DNA from: Flavobacteriaceae bacterium
Lineage (GTDB): Bacteria; Bacteroidota; Bacteroidia; Flavobacteriales; Flavobacteriaceae
Reading direction: 5' to 3'
Assembly (NCBI GenBank): GCA_947463515.1
Contig: CANHRI010000017.1
Coordinates: 1 to 42,951 of the forward strand
Length of the DNA: 42,951 bases
The position numbers were made by a program, and so were the translations under genes. The notes under the pieces were generated by a model. The model did not search any database, was not told where the DNA came from, and worked only from the letters and a program-made list of their open reading frames with translations. Positions 8,522 through 15,910 of this stretch are shown here, in pieces (position 1 is the stretch's first letter; every line of letters begins with the position of its first letter).

Positions 8522-8694
8522 AAAACGCGATTATTTTATCAAAGCAACTTTGGTCTGTAAAGAAAATAGAGAAAGTTTTACAAATGTATGACATGTAAAA
8601 TCAAAAAAGCCCTCACATGGCTGTGAAGGGTTTCTGTTGCTTGCTCCCCCTATTGGAGAAAGTTACAAATTTGATGCGATGATTGCTTATTCAA
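8522..8694. repeat. Repeat B: internal junction between the two cassettes
   Basis: 8522-8656 aligns without gaps to 10755-10889 (repeat C) with about 125 of 135 identities. The first 66 bases are identical, and differences cluster in the terminator stem. 8598-8694 aligns to repeat A. B therefore joins the right-end type of sequence (shared with C) to the left-end type (shared with A), as expected where two tandem elements abut. It includes an 18-base match to the tRNA-Asn 3' end and its flank (8634-8651 versus 10867-10884). Confidence 0.8.
8603..8630 (-). terminator. Terminator hairpin in repeat B, downstream of the Fic gene
   Basis: Minus-strand stem CCCTTCACA / TGTGAGGG with one bulge, loop GCCA, then a T-run (A-run 8603-8608 on the plus strand). 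It resembles the tRNA-Asn terminator at 10835-10865 but with a different stem sequence that still pairs. Confidence 0.6.
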
Positions 8695-9075
8695 TTCTCT
8701 TAAAATCAAAGGGATATATTTTATAAATATTATTATTAGTTTTTCATTTCTATTTTCTGAAAGAAAATTGAAAGTTTGTTGTTCCGAGCTGGTCTGGGGC
8801 AAGCTAGGCTTTAAGCTTGCGACACTCAAAAAGTGCCCTGGTTGTTCAACTGATATTTCAGTACCACGAGTATTTATCATAGAAAAATCTCCGACCCCAT
8901 TTATCCAGCTCCGTTCAATGAGGATTTGTATTATATGTATAGATTTCAAATTCCCCCACTTCATATCCTATTCTTCTCGTGGTGGGGTTTGCCGGTCTTT
9001 ACGACCCATCATTATCTATTACTATAACAAATACAGGTAAAAGTTGAAAAGTAAAGTAAATGATATCAATTTTAT
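8695..9075. other. Intergenic stretch inside unit 2, no recognised gene
   Basis: About 380 bp between repeat B and the Fic stop. Short open frames exist on both strands (e.g. 8768-9040 plus, 8650-8964 minus) but neither shows a family motif or convincing codon pattern. 8795-8825 has a short inverted repeat, GCAAGCT...AGCTTGC, and the block 8775-8995 is richer in G and C than its surroundings, so it may be a gene remnant or an intergenic repeat copy. I cannot assign it. Confidence 0.4.
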
Positions 9076-10626
9076 TTATAATTCTGCAATGGGATTACCA
9101 TCCATAGTTGATTTAACCAACTCTCCAATAAATTTTGCAAATGGTTCAATATTTTGTTGAACACTTGCTAATTCAAGGGCACTCATATATTCATCTCTTT
9201 TTTGTACGGGGATAACCATCCATTTATACCCTCCTGAAGCCAATATTGCATTCATTAAAAATCTTCCCATCCTTCCATTCCCATCCATATAGGGATGAAT
9301 ATAAACAAATATAAAGTGCCCTAATACCGCTCTAACTGATGCTTCGGGTTCTTCTGCTATCAATTCAAATAAAATTGGCATTACATCCCTTACCGCATCA
9401 ACATTTACAGGGACGTGTTGGGATTGTCCAATATACACTTGATGTCTTCTATACCCTGCTAAATCTGAAGGTTTTAGTATTCCTGATGTAACACTTGGAG
9501 AAAATAATTCTCTAAACCAATCACTATGGTCTTCTGAAAGGATTTTACCTAAATCCCCTCCATCTATTATCTTTTCTATACTCTTTTTAACACTATTAAA
9601 AGCCAGCCAATAACCTCTTGCCGCCATAGCATCTCTATGTTTTTTGTCTTCTTCATTGTCTTCTAAATTCCATTTCCCACTCATAACTCTCTCTATCAAT
9701 TCCGGAGTAACTTTGTATTTTTCAATAGATAATGAGTGGTACGCATCAGTAACGTATATGTCATCAATGTTTTTGAGGAAAGAAATTTTATCTGAAAATT
9801 GGTGGTTTATTGGTTTTGGGAAAACTTTTATTATGGCATCACGCATTTCAAACCACATTAAACGAATTCTATTACAATAGGGTGAACGTTCTCTTAAAGA
9901 CAATGAAATTGGTGTTTTTTGTTCAAATGGGTCTATCTCTCTCACATCATAACCTGCCGATTTCATAGTTTTCAAAATCTCATCCGCTATTTTAGAATTG
10001 CCAATATTTCTAAAAGCACCTACTATTCTTCCTGCTTTCAAACTATGTCCTTTATCCAATAATAAACTTAATATTTCAGAAGCATCATTTATCATACTTA
10101 ATGCTGTTCTTACATCTATTGGATTGCTTACAAATATGGAAGGAGAGCTATAAATAATAGATGAAGGTAAGTTTAGAATTCTTAATCCATTTTTAATTTC
10201 TACACTTTCCAATTCAGATAGAGGGGATTTCATACTGAATAAAGAAGTGTTAAATAATAATTGAGTAATATTGTTAGTTCCCTTAACTGACCTAATAATC
10301 ATTTGGGTTGGAACCACTTCATTTCCTGAATGAAACAGCAACGATTGTTCTGCTGATATACAATATTCATCGCCATACCTATCTTCTAAAAATCTTGAGC
10401 AGAAGCCCCAATAAGAAGTGAACCAAGAAGTGCTATTTCCTTTTTTTTCTTCGGGATTTACAGCTATATACCACCCTCTTACAACCTCTCTTATAAAACC
10501 ATTAGTGATGAGTCGGTCTTTATTAGTTCTACTTAAATCATCTGATTTAATAGCAACAATGCCCTTGTCCTGAATTGTTTGGAGAACTTTTAGTGCTTCT
10601 GCAAGTTTTTCTGCTGGTGTTGCCAT
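9076..10626 (-). CDS. AbiEi-like winged-helix / Fic domain fusion protein
   Basis: 516 residues. Residues about 1-180 resemble the AbiEi-type antitoxin module: a winged helix (IKSDDLSRTNKDRLITNGFIREVVRGWYI) followed by the SWFTSYWGF...YCISAEQSLLFHSG region. The C-terminal part is a Fic domain with the full motif HPYMDGNGRMGR (444-455), including the catalytic His444. An N-terminal inhibitory helix of the class II type is visible as SLSIEK (298-303), with Glu302 placed to block ATP. Fic enzymes usually AMPylate target proteins; AbiEi modules are type IV antitoxins and DNA-binding autoregulators. A fused regulator/inhibitor plus toxin-type enzyme is suggested. It is the only clear gene in unit 2, AT-rich, and reads toward repeat B. 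Target unknown. Confidence 0.85.
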   Translation of the reverse strand: MATPAEKLAEALKVLQTIQDKGIVAIKSDDLSRTNKDRLITNGFIREVVRGWYIAVNPEEKKGNSTSWFTSYWGFCSRFLEDRYGDEYCISAEQSLLFHSGNEVVPTQMIIRSVKGTNNITQLLFNTSLFSMKSPLSELESVEIKNGLRILNLPSSIIYSSPSIFVSNPIDVRTALSMINDASEILSLLLDKGHSLKAGRIVGAFRNIGNSKIADEILKTMKSAGYDVREIDPFEQKTPISLSLRERSPYCNRIRLMWFEMRDAIIKVFPKPINHQFSDKISFLKNIDDIYVTDAYHSLSIEKYKVTPELIERVMSGKWNLEDNEEDKKHRDAMAARGYWLAFNSVKKSIEKIIDGGDLGKILSEDHSDWFRELFSPSVTSGILKPSDLAGYRRHQVYIGQSQHVPVNVDAVRDVMPILFELIAEEPEASVRAVLGHFIFVYIHPYMDGNGRMGRFLMNAILASGGYKWMVIPVQKRDEYMSALELASVQQNIEPFAKFIGELVKSTMDGNPIAEL

Positions 10627-10651
10627 TGTGCATTTGTTATATTTAAGTGTT

Positions 10652-10698
10652 GTGTGTTTATTATAATTTGATGCCGTGTGTTTATTATAATTTGATGC
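10652..10698. repeat. 24-bp tandem direct repeat upstream of the Fic gene
   Basis: GTGTGTTTATTATAATTTGATGC occurs as two perfect copies at 10652-10674 and 10676-10698 in 20-base-plus units with a 24-bp period, 26 nt upstream of the Fic start. The position fits a promoter/operator, possibly bound by the protein's own winged-helix domain (inference). Confidence 0.6.
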
Positions 10699-10754
10699 AA
10701 ATATAAATAATTAAATCGTAAATGATTGGAAAGAAATATTTTGTATTTGTATAA

Positions 10755-10889
10755 AAAACGCGATTATTTTATCAAAGCAACTTTGGTCTGTAAAGAAAAT
10801 AGAGAAAGTTTTACAAATGTTTGACATATAAAATCAAAAAAGCCTCTACATCTCTGTAAAGGCTTTCTGTTGCTTGCTCCCCCTCTTGG
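10755..10889. repeat. Repeat C: tRNA-Asn 3' end, terminator and downstream block
   Basis: 135 bases matching 8522-8656 at about 93 percent. It spans the last bases of tRNA-Asn, its terminator and 66 further bases identical in both copies. C is the intact, active-looking version because it completes the tRNA gene. Confidence 0.8.
10835..10865 (-). terminator. Terminator of tRNA-Asn
   Basis: Arms 10840-10850 and 10855-10865 pair over 10 of 11 positions with a 4-nt loop; on the minus strand a T-run follows (A-run 10835-10841). It lies 11 nt beyond the tRNA 3' end. Confidence 0.75.
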
Positions 10890-10950
10890 GCTCGAACCAA
10901 GGACCCTCTGATTAACAGTCAGATGCTCTAACCAACTGAGCTAAGGAGGA
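10877..10950 (-). tRNA. tRNA-Asn (anticodon GTT)
   Basis: On the minus strand, acceptor TCCTCCT pairs with AGGGGGA; the D arm is GCTCAGTTGGTTAGAGC; the anticodon arm CTGACTGTTAATCAG has GTT in the loop; the T arm CTTGGTTCGAGCCCAAG is canonical; the discriminator base is G. CCA is not encoded (CAA follows). 74 nt. The 3' end is the apparent integration site of the two units to its left. Confidence 0.95.
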
Positions 10951-10975
10951 AGATGTTATATCTTTTAAGCGGTTG

Positions 10976-11006
10976 CAAAGATAAAACGGAATTTTACAAA
11001 TGCAAA
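10976..11006 (-). promoter_or_regulatory. Promoter of tRNA-Asn (Bacteroidota type)
   Basis: On the minus strand TTTG (11003-11006) and TATCTTTG (10976-10983) are separated by 19 nt, matching the Bacteroidota primary sigma consensus TTTG-N19-21-TAnnTTTG. The -7 box lies 25 nt upstream of the mature tRNA 5' end. Confidence 0.8.
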
Positions 11007-11035
11007 CATTTTAGGTAAAAATTTTCAAAAAAATA

Positions 11036-12379
11036 CTATTTGAAAATCGCCTTATACAGGTCGTTTCCATTGGCAAAAACCAACAAGGCAATAAGAATCA
11101 CGAAACCAACCATTTGGGCACGTTCCAAGAATTTATCGCTAGGTTTTCGACCGGAAATCATTTCATACAATAAAAACATCACATGGCCGCCGTCTAATGC
11201 AGGAATGGGTAATAAATTCATAACGCCCAACATGATCGATAAAAACGCGGTAATCCCCCAAAACACTTGCCAGCTCCAGGCGGAAGGGAATACGTTGAAA
11301 ATGGCACCAAAGCCCCCTACTGCTTTGTATGCGCCTGTATCGGGGTTGAAAATGGCTTTCAGTTGTTTTCCATAACTGGTCAATTGGTCAATACCCATTT
11401 GAATTCCAATAGGAATGGACTCCCAAAAACTAAATTCTTCCGCTTTAACGGTGTATAACCCTAATTTTTCTAAATTATCTAATGGCAACATAGGGGCATA
11501 GACCACGCCTAATTTTCCCTCTTTATTCACGTTCAATTGTACGGGGACTTCTTTTCCATCACGCTCGACAATAGCTTCAACGGTTTTTCCCTTCAAAGTT
11601 TTTAACACCTCAAATAACTCATCAACGTAGGTTATGGGTTGCCCGTTAAATCCTTTCAAAATATCTTTTTTCTTTAGCTGTTTCGCATTGTGTGAATCCG
11701 CAGGAATATCTGAAATGATAAACGGAATACGAAGTGTAAGTAATGCCTTGCGGTCCGTTTTTAGTAATTGATCAATAAAATTAACGGGTAGTTTGATTAA
11801 TGTGTCCTTGCCATTTCGAATCACTTCGACTTCTTTGGCTAATGCCAATTGAGGTTGAATATCGTTAAAGCGCTCGATTTTTGTTTGATCAATGCGCACA
11901 ATTTTGTCTCCATTTTGTAGTCCCGCTTTTTCCAACACCGGATTGATAACCCAAACTCCATCTTTCACATCACTGTTGGCAATGTATTGCTGGCCGTAGT
12001 AAAAGGTCATACCGATGTAAATGATGAAGGCAAGAATGAAATTTACCAATACACCGCCCAACATGATGATTAAGCGCTGCCAAGCCGGTTTCGAACGGAA
12101 TTCCCACGGTTGGGGTTCGCCTTGCATCTGCTCAGTGTCCATCGACTCGTCAATCATCCCCGCAATTTTCACATACCCTCCCAAAGGAAGCCATCCTATA
12201 CCATAGACCGTTTCGCCTACTTTCTTTTTGAAAAGGGAAAATTTAATGTCAAAAAACAAATAGAATTTTTCTACTCGTGTTTTAAATAACTTAGCCGGAA
12301 TAAAGTGGCCGAGTTCGTGAAGGACAATCAATATTGAGAGACTCAGTAAAAACTGACTCAGTTTAATTACAAATTCCAT
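11036..12379 (-). CDS. rseP: RseP/site-2-protease-type membrane metalloprotease
   Basis: 447 residues from ATG 12379 (MEFVIKLSQFLLSLSILIVL); the open frame continues upstream, but the HELGH zinc motif at residues 21-25 is then at the usual distance from the N-terminus. Further signs: GWLPLGGYVKIAGM, a TM segment after MLGGVLVNFI, two PDZ-like regions (about 115-310), and the C-terminal LLPIPALDGGHVMF with the third zinc ligand Asp. The family cleaves substrates within the membrane, classically anti-sigma factors, in envelope stress signalling. The gene stands alone between the tRNA promoter region and the minus-strand M1 peptidase. Confidence 0.94.
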   Translation of the reverse strand: MEFVIKLSQFLLSLSILIVLHELGHFIPAKLFKTRVEKFYLFFDIKFSLFKKKVGETVYGIGWLPLGGYVKIAGMIDESMDTEQMQGEPQPWEFRSKPAWQRLIIMLGGVLVNFILAFIIYIGMTFYYGQQYIANSDVKDGVWVINPVLEKAGLQNGDKIVRIDQTKIERFNDIQPQLALAKEVEVIRNGKDTLIKLPVNFIDQLLKTDRKALLTLRIPFIISDIPADSHNAKQLKKKDILKGFNGQPITYVDELFEVLKTLKGKTVEAIVERDGKEVPVQLNVNKEGKLGVVYAPMLPLDNLEKLGLYTVKAEEFSFWESIPIGIQMGIDQLTSYGKQLKAIFNPDTGAYKAVGGFGAIFNVFPSAWSWQVFWGITAFLSIMLGVMNLLPIPALDGGHVMFLLYEMISGRKPSDKFLERAQMVGFVILIALLVFANGNDLYKAIFK

Positions 12380-12451
12380 GTATGCGTTACCTAAAAATTC
12401 AATGCGCCACAAAAATAGCACATTTTGATTCGGAGAATGTCCCTTTAAAAA

Positions 12452-14377
12452 TTAATTCCCGTTTTTTATCATTTTTTTATGAAAAACGCCTTCCGAAGTG
12501 CGGATACGAACGGTATAGCTTCCCGTGGCTAATCCAGAAATATTCATATCTACCGAAGTGTATGTCGCCACTTTTTGCCCCAGGGGATTAAATACTTCAA
12601 TATCAATCAAGGTTTGGGTGTTTGGCATTTGAAGGTGAACCAATTCTTTAGCCGGATTGGGATACAACGCCAAAACCGTATCGGGAGTAAAGGTATCGTT
12701 CCCCAATTGGGCCGTGTTGTTGCGTGAAATGATTTCCCGTTTCGGATCAAATTGCACTCCTGTTACCAAAAAAGGAACCGGTACAATAAATTCTTCTCCG
12801 TCAAATGTGTGTTCCAAAACAACCTCATACGATTGCCCTCCAGTACCCGTTAGGCGCACCATCACAGGCATTTCAAAAAAGGAAACACTCGAATGCGATT
12901 GCGATTGGTTGATCGTTATTTTTGCCTGGCCACCACCCCAGTTTTGAGCAATAACGCTGTAGGTTGGATACCCTTGATTATACACCCAATCGTTGAAAAA
13001 TTCGGTCAAATCACTGCCATGAACAGCCTCCAAATGGCTTTTGAATTGCGCCGTTACCGCATACTTAAAGGCCAATGCAGGATCGGACAAATAGTTGCGC
13101 AACGCCTGAAAATAATTGGCATCTCCCATGCGCCAACGCAACATGTGTAAAACCATCGCGGCTTTGTTATAACTCAATCGACTGCTGAAAATACGACTCG
13201 AGTTGGTTGCCTCACTATCGGTAAGGTAAACGGCTCCTCCCGTTTGCGAGGTGATGTTGTTGATTAATTGCGTTTTATTGGCAATAAAAGCGGTTTCGCC
13301 ATCAAATTGTTCGATCACCAAGGACGACAAATACGTAGCAAATCCTTCATTCAACCAAATGTCTTTCCACGACCCACACGTTACTTTATTGCCAAACCAT
13401 TGGTGCGCCAATTCGTGTGCAATGAGTCCTCGACTGAAATTATTCATAAAGGACATTGTCGTATGTTCCATTCCGCCACCCCAACCAAATTGGGCATGAC
13501 CGTATTGCTCGTTACGATACGGATAGGGTTCAAACAGCGTTTCGAAGTAATCCATGATGCTCAAGGTTTCCTCCATTTGGGCTTGAACCGTTGCATTGAA
13601 ATTTTCGGGATATACGTAGTTAATCACCGGGAAAGTATTGGGAGCAGTACCCGCCGTTTGGGTATAAACGGTGTAATTGGTGACAGCAAAACAAATTAAA
13701 TACGCGGGAATCGGGTATCCGTGTTGAAAATGGGTTGTTTTGCTGCTCCCATTGACAGTTTCCGATTGTTTCACGCCATTGGCCACCGAAACATATTGCG
13801 AAGGCGCAGTAATAAAAATGTCAACACTGTTGATCTTGTCATTTAAATCTTGTTTACAAGGCCACCAATCGCGCGCTCCAAAGGGTTGCGATAACGTCCA
13901 CATTACGGGAACTCCCGCATGCGTACTCGCTTCAAAAGAATCAAAACCACTCACCGGTGGGGTTCCCGCATACGTAATTTCAACCGTTGCACTATTTCCG
14001 GCCGTAACCTGTGATGGTAAGGTAATGACCAATTCTTCATTCGCATTTTGAGTAAAAGCCAAATTTTGCGTATTCATTTTTACCGAAGATACCGTCAATT
14101 CATTCATCAAATCAAAGGTAACGGTAGTCATGTTTTGCAAGGCAGTAAACGTGGTGGTTACTTTGCCATTGACATTGGCTACTGAGGGATTAACGGTAAG
14201 TTCTATTTTGTGATACGTAACATCGTAATTAGTAGTATTTGCATTGACCGTCACCGTCATCGTAGACGCAGCCGCTTTTCGTTCAGCTTGGCTAATGGAT
14301 TCGAGTTCGTCAGCATTTTGTTGCGCATGACCCAAAAGCGCCATTCCTAAGCAAGAAAGTAGGTAGATTTTATTCAT
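12452..14377 (-). CDS. Secreted M1-family aminopeptidase with T9SS sorting domain
   Basis: 641 residues. A signal peptide (1-19, ...LLGHAQ) is followed by the M1 N-terminal beta domain, substrate loop GGMEH (301-305, a variant of GAMEN), zinc motif HELAH (321-325) with the third ligand Glu344 in WLNEGFA, and an alpha-helical part to about 480. The C-terminus (about 565-641) is a type A T9SS sorting domain (YPNPAKELVHL, GQKVATY, GSYTVRI, KKMIKNGN). It is therefore probably exported by the type IX system and surface-attached or released, removing N-terminal residues from peptides for nutrition. It has no ERAP-like C-terminal domain. Divergent from serS. Confidence 0.93.
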   Translation of the reverse strand: MNKIYLLSCLGMALLGHAQQNADELESISQAERKAAASTMTVTVNANTTNYDVTYHKIELTVNPSVANVNGKVTTTFTALQNMTTVTFDLMNELTVSSVKMNTQNLAFTQNANEELVITLPSQVTAGNSATVEITYAGTPPVSGFDSFEASTHAGVPVMWTLSQPFGARDWWPCKQDLNDKINSVDIFITAPSQYVSVANGVKQSETVNGSSKTTHFQHGYPIPAYLICFAVTNYTVYTQTAGTAPNTFPVINYVYPENFNATVQAQMEETLSIMDYFETLFEPYPYRNEQYGHAQFGWGGGMEHTTMSFMNNFSRGLIAHELAHQWFGNKVTCGSWKDIWLNEGFATYLSSLVIEQFDGETAFIANKTQLINNITSQTGGAVYLTDSEATNSSRIFSSRLSYNKAAMVLHMLRWRMGDANYFQALRNYLSDPALAFKYAVTAQFKSHLEAVHGSDLTEFFNDWVYNQGYPTYSVIAQNWGGGQAKITINQSQSHSSVSFFEMPVMVRLTGTGGQSYEVVLEHTFDGEEFIVPVPFLVTGVQFDPKREIISRNNTAQLGNDTFTPDTVLALYPNPAKELVHLQMPNTQTLIDIEVFNPLGQKVATYTSVDMNISGLATGSYTVRIRTSEGVFHKKMIKNGN

Positions 14378-14528
14378 GGGAATCGTTGAAATTTTTGCGA
14401 ATGTAAAAAAAATTTCAGCATATTGTTGATAATCAATTGCTAAAATGTGTATATTTTAAAAGATTTGCAATAGCCTGATGATGGGCATTTTGCCAGAAAC
14501 GTATGGAGAATTATCGAAAGCATTTTGC

Positions 14529-14536
14529 TACCTTTG
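14529..14536 (+). promoter_or_regulatory. -7 promoter element of serS
   Basis: TACCTTTG fits TAnnTTTG, 27 nt upstream of the serS start. No clear -33 TTTG at the expected distance. Confidence 0.5.
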
Positions 14537-14563
14537 TTCACTGAATTTTAACACCCTACACCC

Positions 14564-15835
14564 ATGTTACAGATTGCGGTTATTCGCGAAAATCCCGAAC
14601 GAATTATTACAGCTTTGCAGCGCAAACATTTTGATGCTCGTGCTATAGTGATGGAGATTGTTGAATTGGATGAAAAACGACGCAGTTCCCAAGCCGCGTT
14701 GGATAATGTATTGGCCGAATCGAATAAGCTTTCCAAAGATATTGGAATGTTTATGAAAAATGGGGAAAAAGCGAAAGCTGAAATCTTAAAGCAAAAAACA
14801 ACGAATCTTCGCGATGAAAGCAAAGTTTTATCAGAACAGTTGGAGGTTTTTGCTTCACAATTGACCGAAAAACTCTACCTTTTACCCAACGTGCCCGCGG
14901 CTATAGTACCCGAGGGAAAATCTCCCGATGAAAATTTGAATGTATTTCAAGAAGGCGCTATTCCCGTGTTACATGAAGGTGCACTCCCGCATTGGGAATT
15001 GGTTAAGAAATACGATATCATCGACTTCGAGTTGGGCGTAAAAATCACAGGAGCTGGTTTCCCCGTTTACAAAGGGAAAGGTGCTCGTTTGCAACGCGCC
15101 TTGATATCTTATTTTTTGGATAAAAATACAGAAGCCGGCTATCAAGAATACCAAGTACCGCATTTGGTGAATGAAGCTTCGGGTTTTGGTACTGGACAAT
15201 TGCCCGATAAAGAAGGACAAATGTATCATGTAGGGTTGGATGACTTGTATTTGATTCCCACCGCCGAAGTGCCAGTAACCAACTTGTTCCGGGATGAATT
15301 GTTGAGTGAAAATGACTTACCGATTTTATGTACCGGCTACACCCCATGTTTCCGTCGTGAAGCAGGTTCGTATGGGGCGCATGTTCGTGGCTTGAATCGT
15401 TTGCACCAATTTGATAAAGTCGAAATTGTTCGTATTGAACATCCCGAGAAGTCGTATGATGCGTTGGAAGGGATGGTCGAACATGTGAAAAATATCATGC
15501 GCGAATTGAAATTACCGTATCGAATTCTTCGTTTGTGCGGAGGAGACATGAGTTTTGCTTCGGCACTAACCTACGATTTTGAAGTGTTTTCGACAGCGCA
15601 AGACCGTTGGTTGGAAATTTCTTCGGTGTCCAATTTCGAAACCTTCCAAGCCAATCGATTAAAATTGCGTTTCAAAGGAAAAGATGGCAAAACGCAATTG
15701 GCACACACCTTAAACGGTAGTTCATTGGCTTTACCCCGTGTCATGGCTGGAATCTTGGAAAATTATCAAACGCCCGAGGGAATTGTTATCCCTGAGGTCT
15801 TGCGTCCGTACACCGGATTTGATATCATCAATTAA
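14564..15835 (+). CDS. serS: Seryl-tRNA synthetase
   Basis: 423 residues, the normal bacterial length. An N-terminal coiled-coil tRNA-binding arm (about 30-105, rich in Lys/Glu/Leu) is followed by the class II catalytic core: TAEVPVTNLFRDE, motif 2 GYTPCFRREAGSYG, LHQFDKVEIV, EISSVSNFETFQANR and motif 3 region HTLNGSSLALPR. It charges tRNA-Ser (and tRNA-Sec where present). ATG start; TAnnTTTG upstream supports a promoter directly ahead. Confidence 0.98.
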   Translation: MLQIAVIRENPERIITALQRKHFDARAIVMEIVELDEKRRSSQAALDNVLAESNKLSKDIGMFMKNGEKAKAEILKQKTTNLRDESKVLSEQLEVFASQLTEKLYLLPNVPAAIVPEGKSPDENLNVFQEGAIPVLHEGALPHWELVKKYDIIDFELGVKITGAGFPVYKGKGARLQRALISYFLDKNTEAGYQEYQVPHLVNEASGFGTGQLPDKEGQMYHVGLDDLYLIPTAEVPVTNLFRDELLSENDLPILCTGYTPCFRREAGSYGAHVRGLNRLHQFDKVEIVRIEHPEKSYDALEGMVEHVKNIMRELKLPYRILRLCGGDMSFASALTYDFEVFSTAQDRWLEISSVSNFETFQANRLKLRFKGKDGKTQLAHTLNGSSLALPRVMAGILENYQTPEGIVIPEVLRPYTGFDIIN

Positions 15836-15910
15836 CATACGTTAAGAAACCCTAAACAACTGTACTAAATAACCGTCTTTTGTGTTATTTTAGTACATTG
15901 TTTTTTTATT

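Larger units (their letters stand above)
6753..8639. mobile_element. Unit 1: recombinase-less tRNA-Asn-associated cassette (hipBST)
   Basis: This 1,887-bp unit is measured from the CTTGCTCC core of repeat A to that of repeat B. It contains only hipB, hipS and hipT, all on the minus strand, is visibly more AT-rich than the flanking core genes, and has no integrase or transposase. Ends are defined by repeats A and B, which carry copies of the tRNA-Asn 3' end. It is read as an insertion at that tRNA; whether it moves, and by which enzyme, is inference. Confidence 0.6.
8640..10872. mobile_element. Unit 2: recombinase-less tRNA-Asn-associated cassette (AbiEi-Fic)
   Basis: This 2,233-bp unit is measured from the CTTGCTCC core of repeat B to that at the tRNA-Asn 3' end. 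It holds one clear gene, the minus-strand Fic protein, and about 400 bp without a recognisable gene. No recombinase is present. Its left end (8657-8694) matches the left end of unit 1 and its right end (10755-10889) matches the right end of unit 1, so both units appear to belong to one element family. Confidence 0.6.

Noticed and set aside
6724..8656. Repeats A and B as additional tRNA genes
   Set aside because: Only the last bases of the tRNA and its terminator are present; no D, anticodon or T arm can be formed.
8650..9040. Protein-coding genes at 8650-8964 (-) and 8768-9040 (+)
   Set aside because: The frames overlap on opposite strands, the first runs through repeat B, and neither shows a recognisable motif or codon pattern.
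6711..10889. Insertion sequence or CRISPR array
   Set aside because: No transposase or inverted terminal repeats; only three long repeats with kilobase gene-bearing spacers, so not CRISPR.
12893..14051. Plus-strand open frames opposite the M1 aminopeptidase
   Set aside because: They are antisense shadows of a gene with clear motifs and signal and sorting domains.
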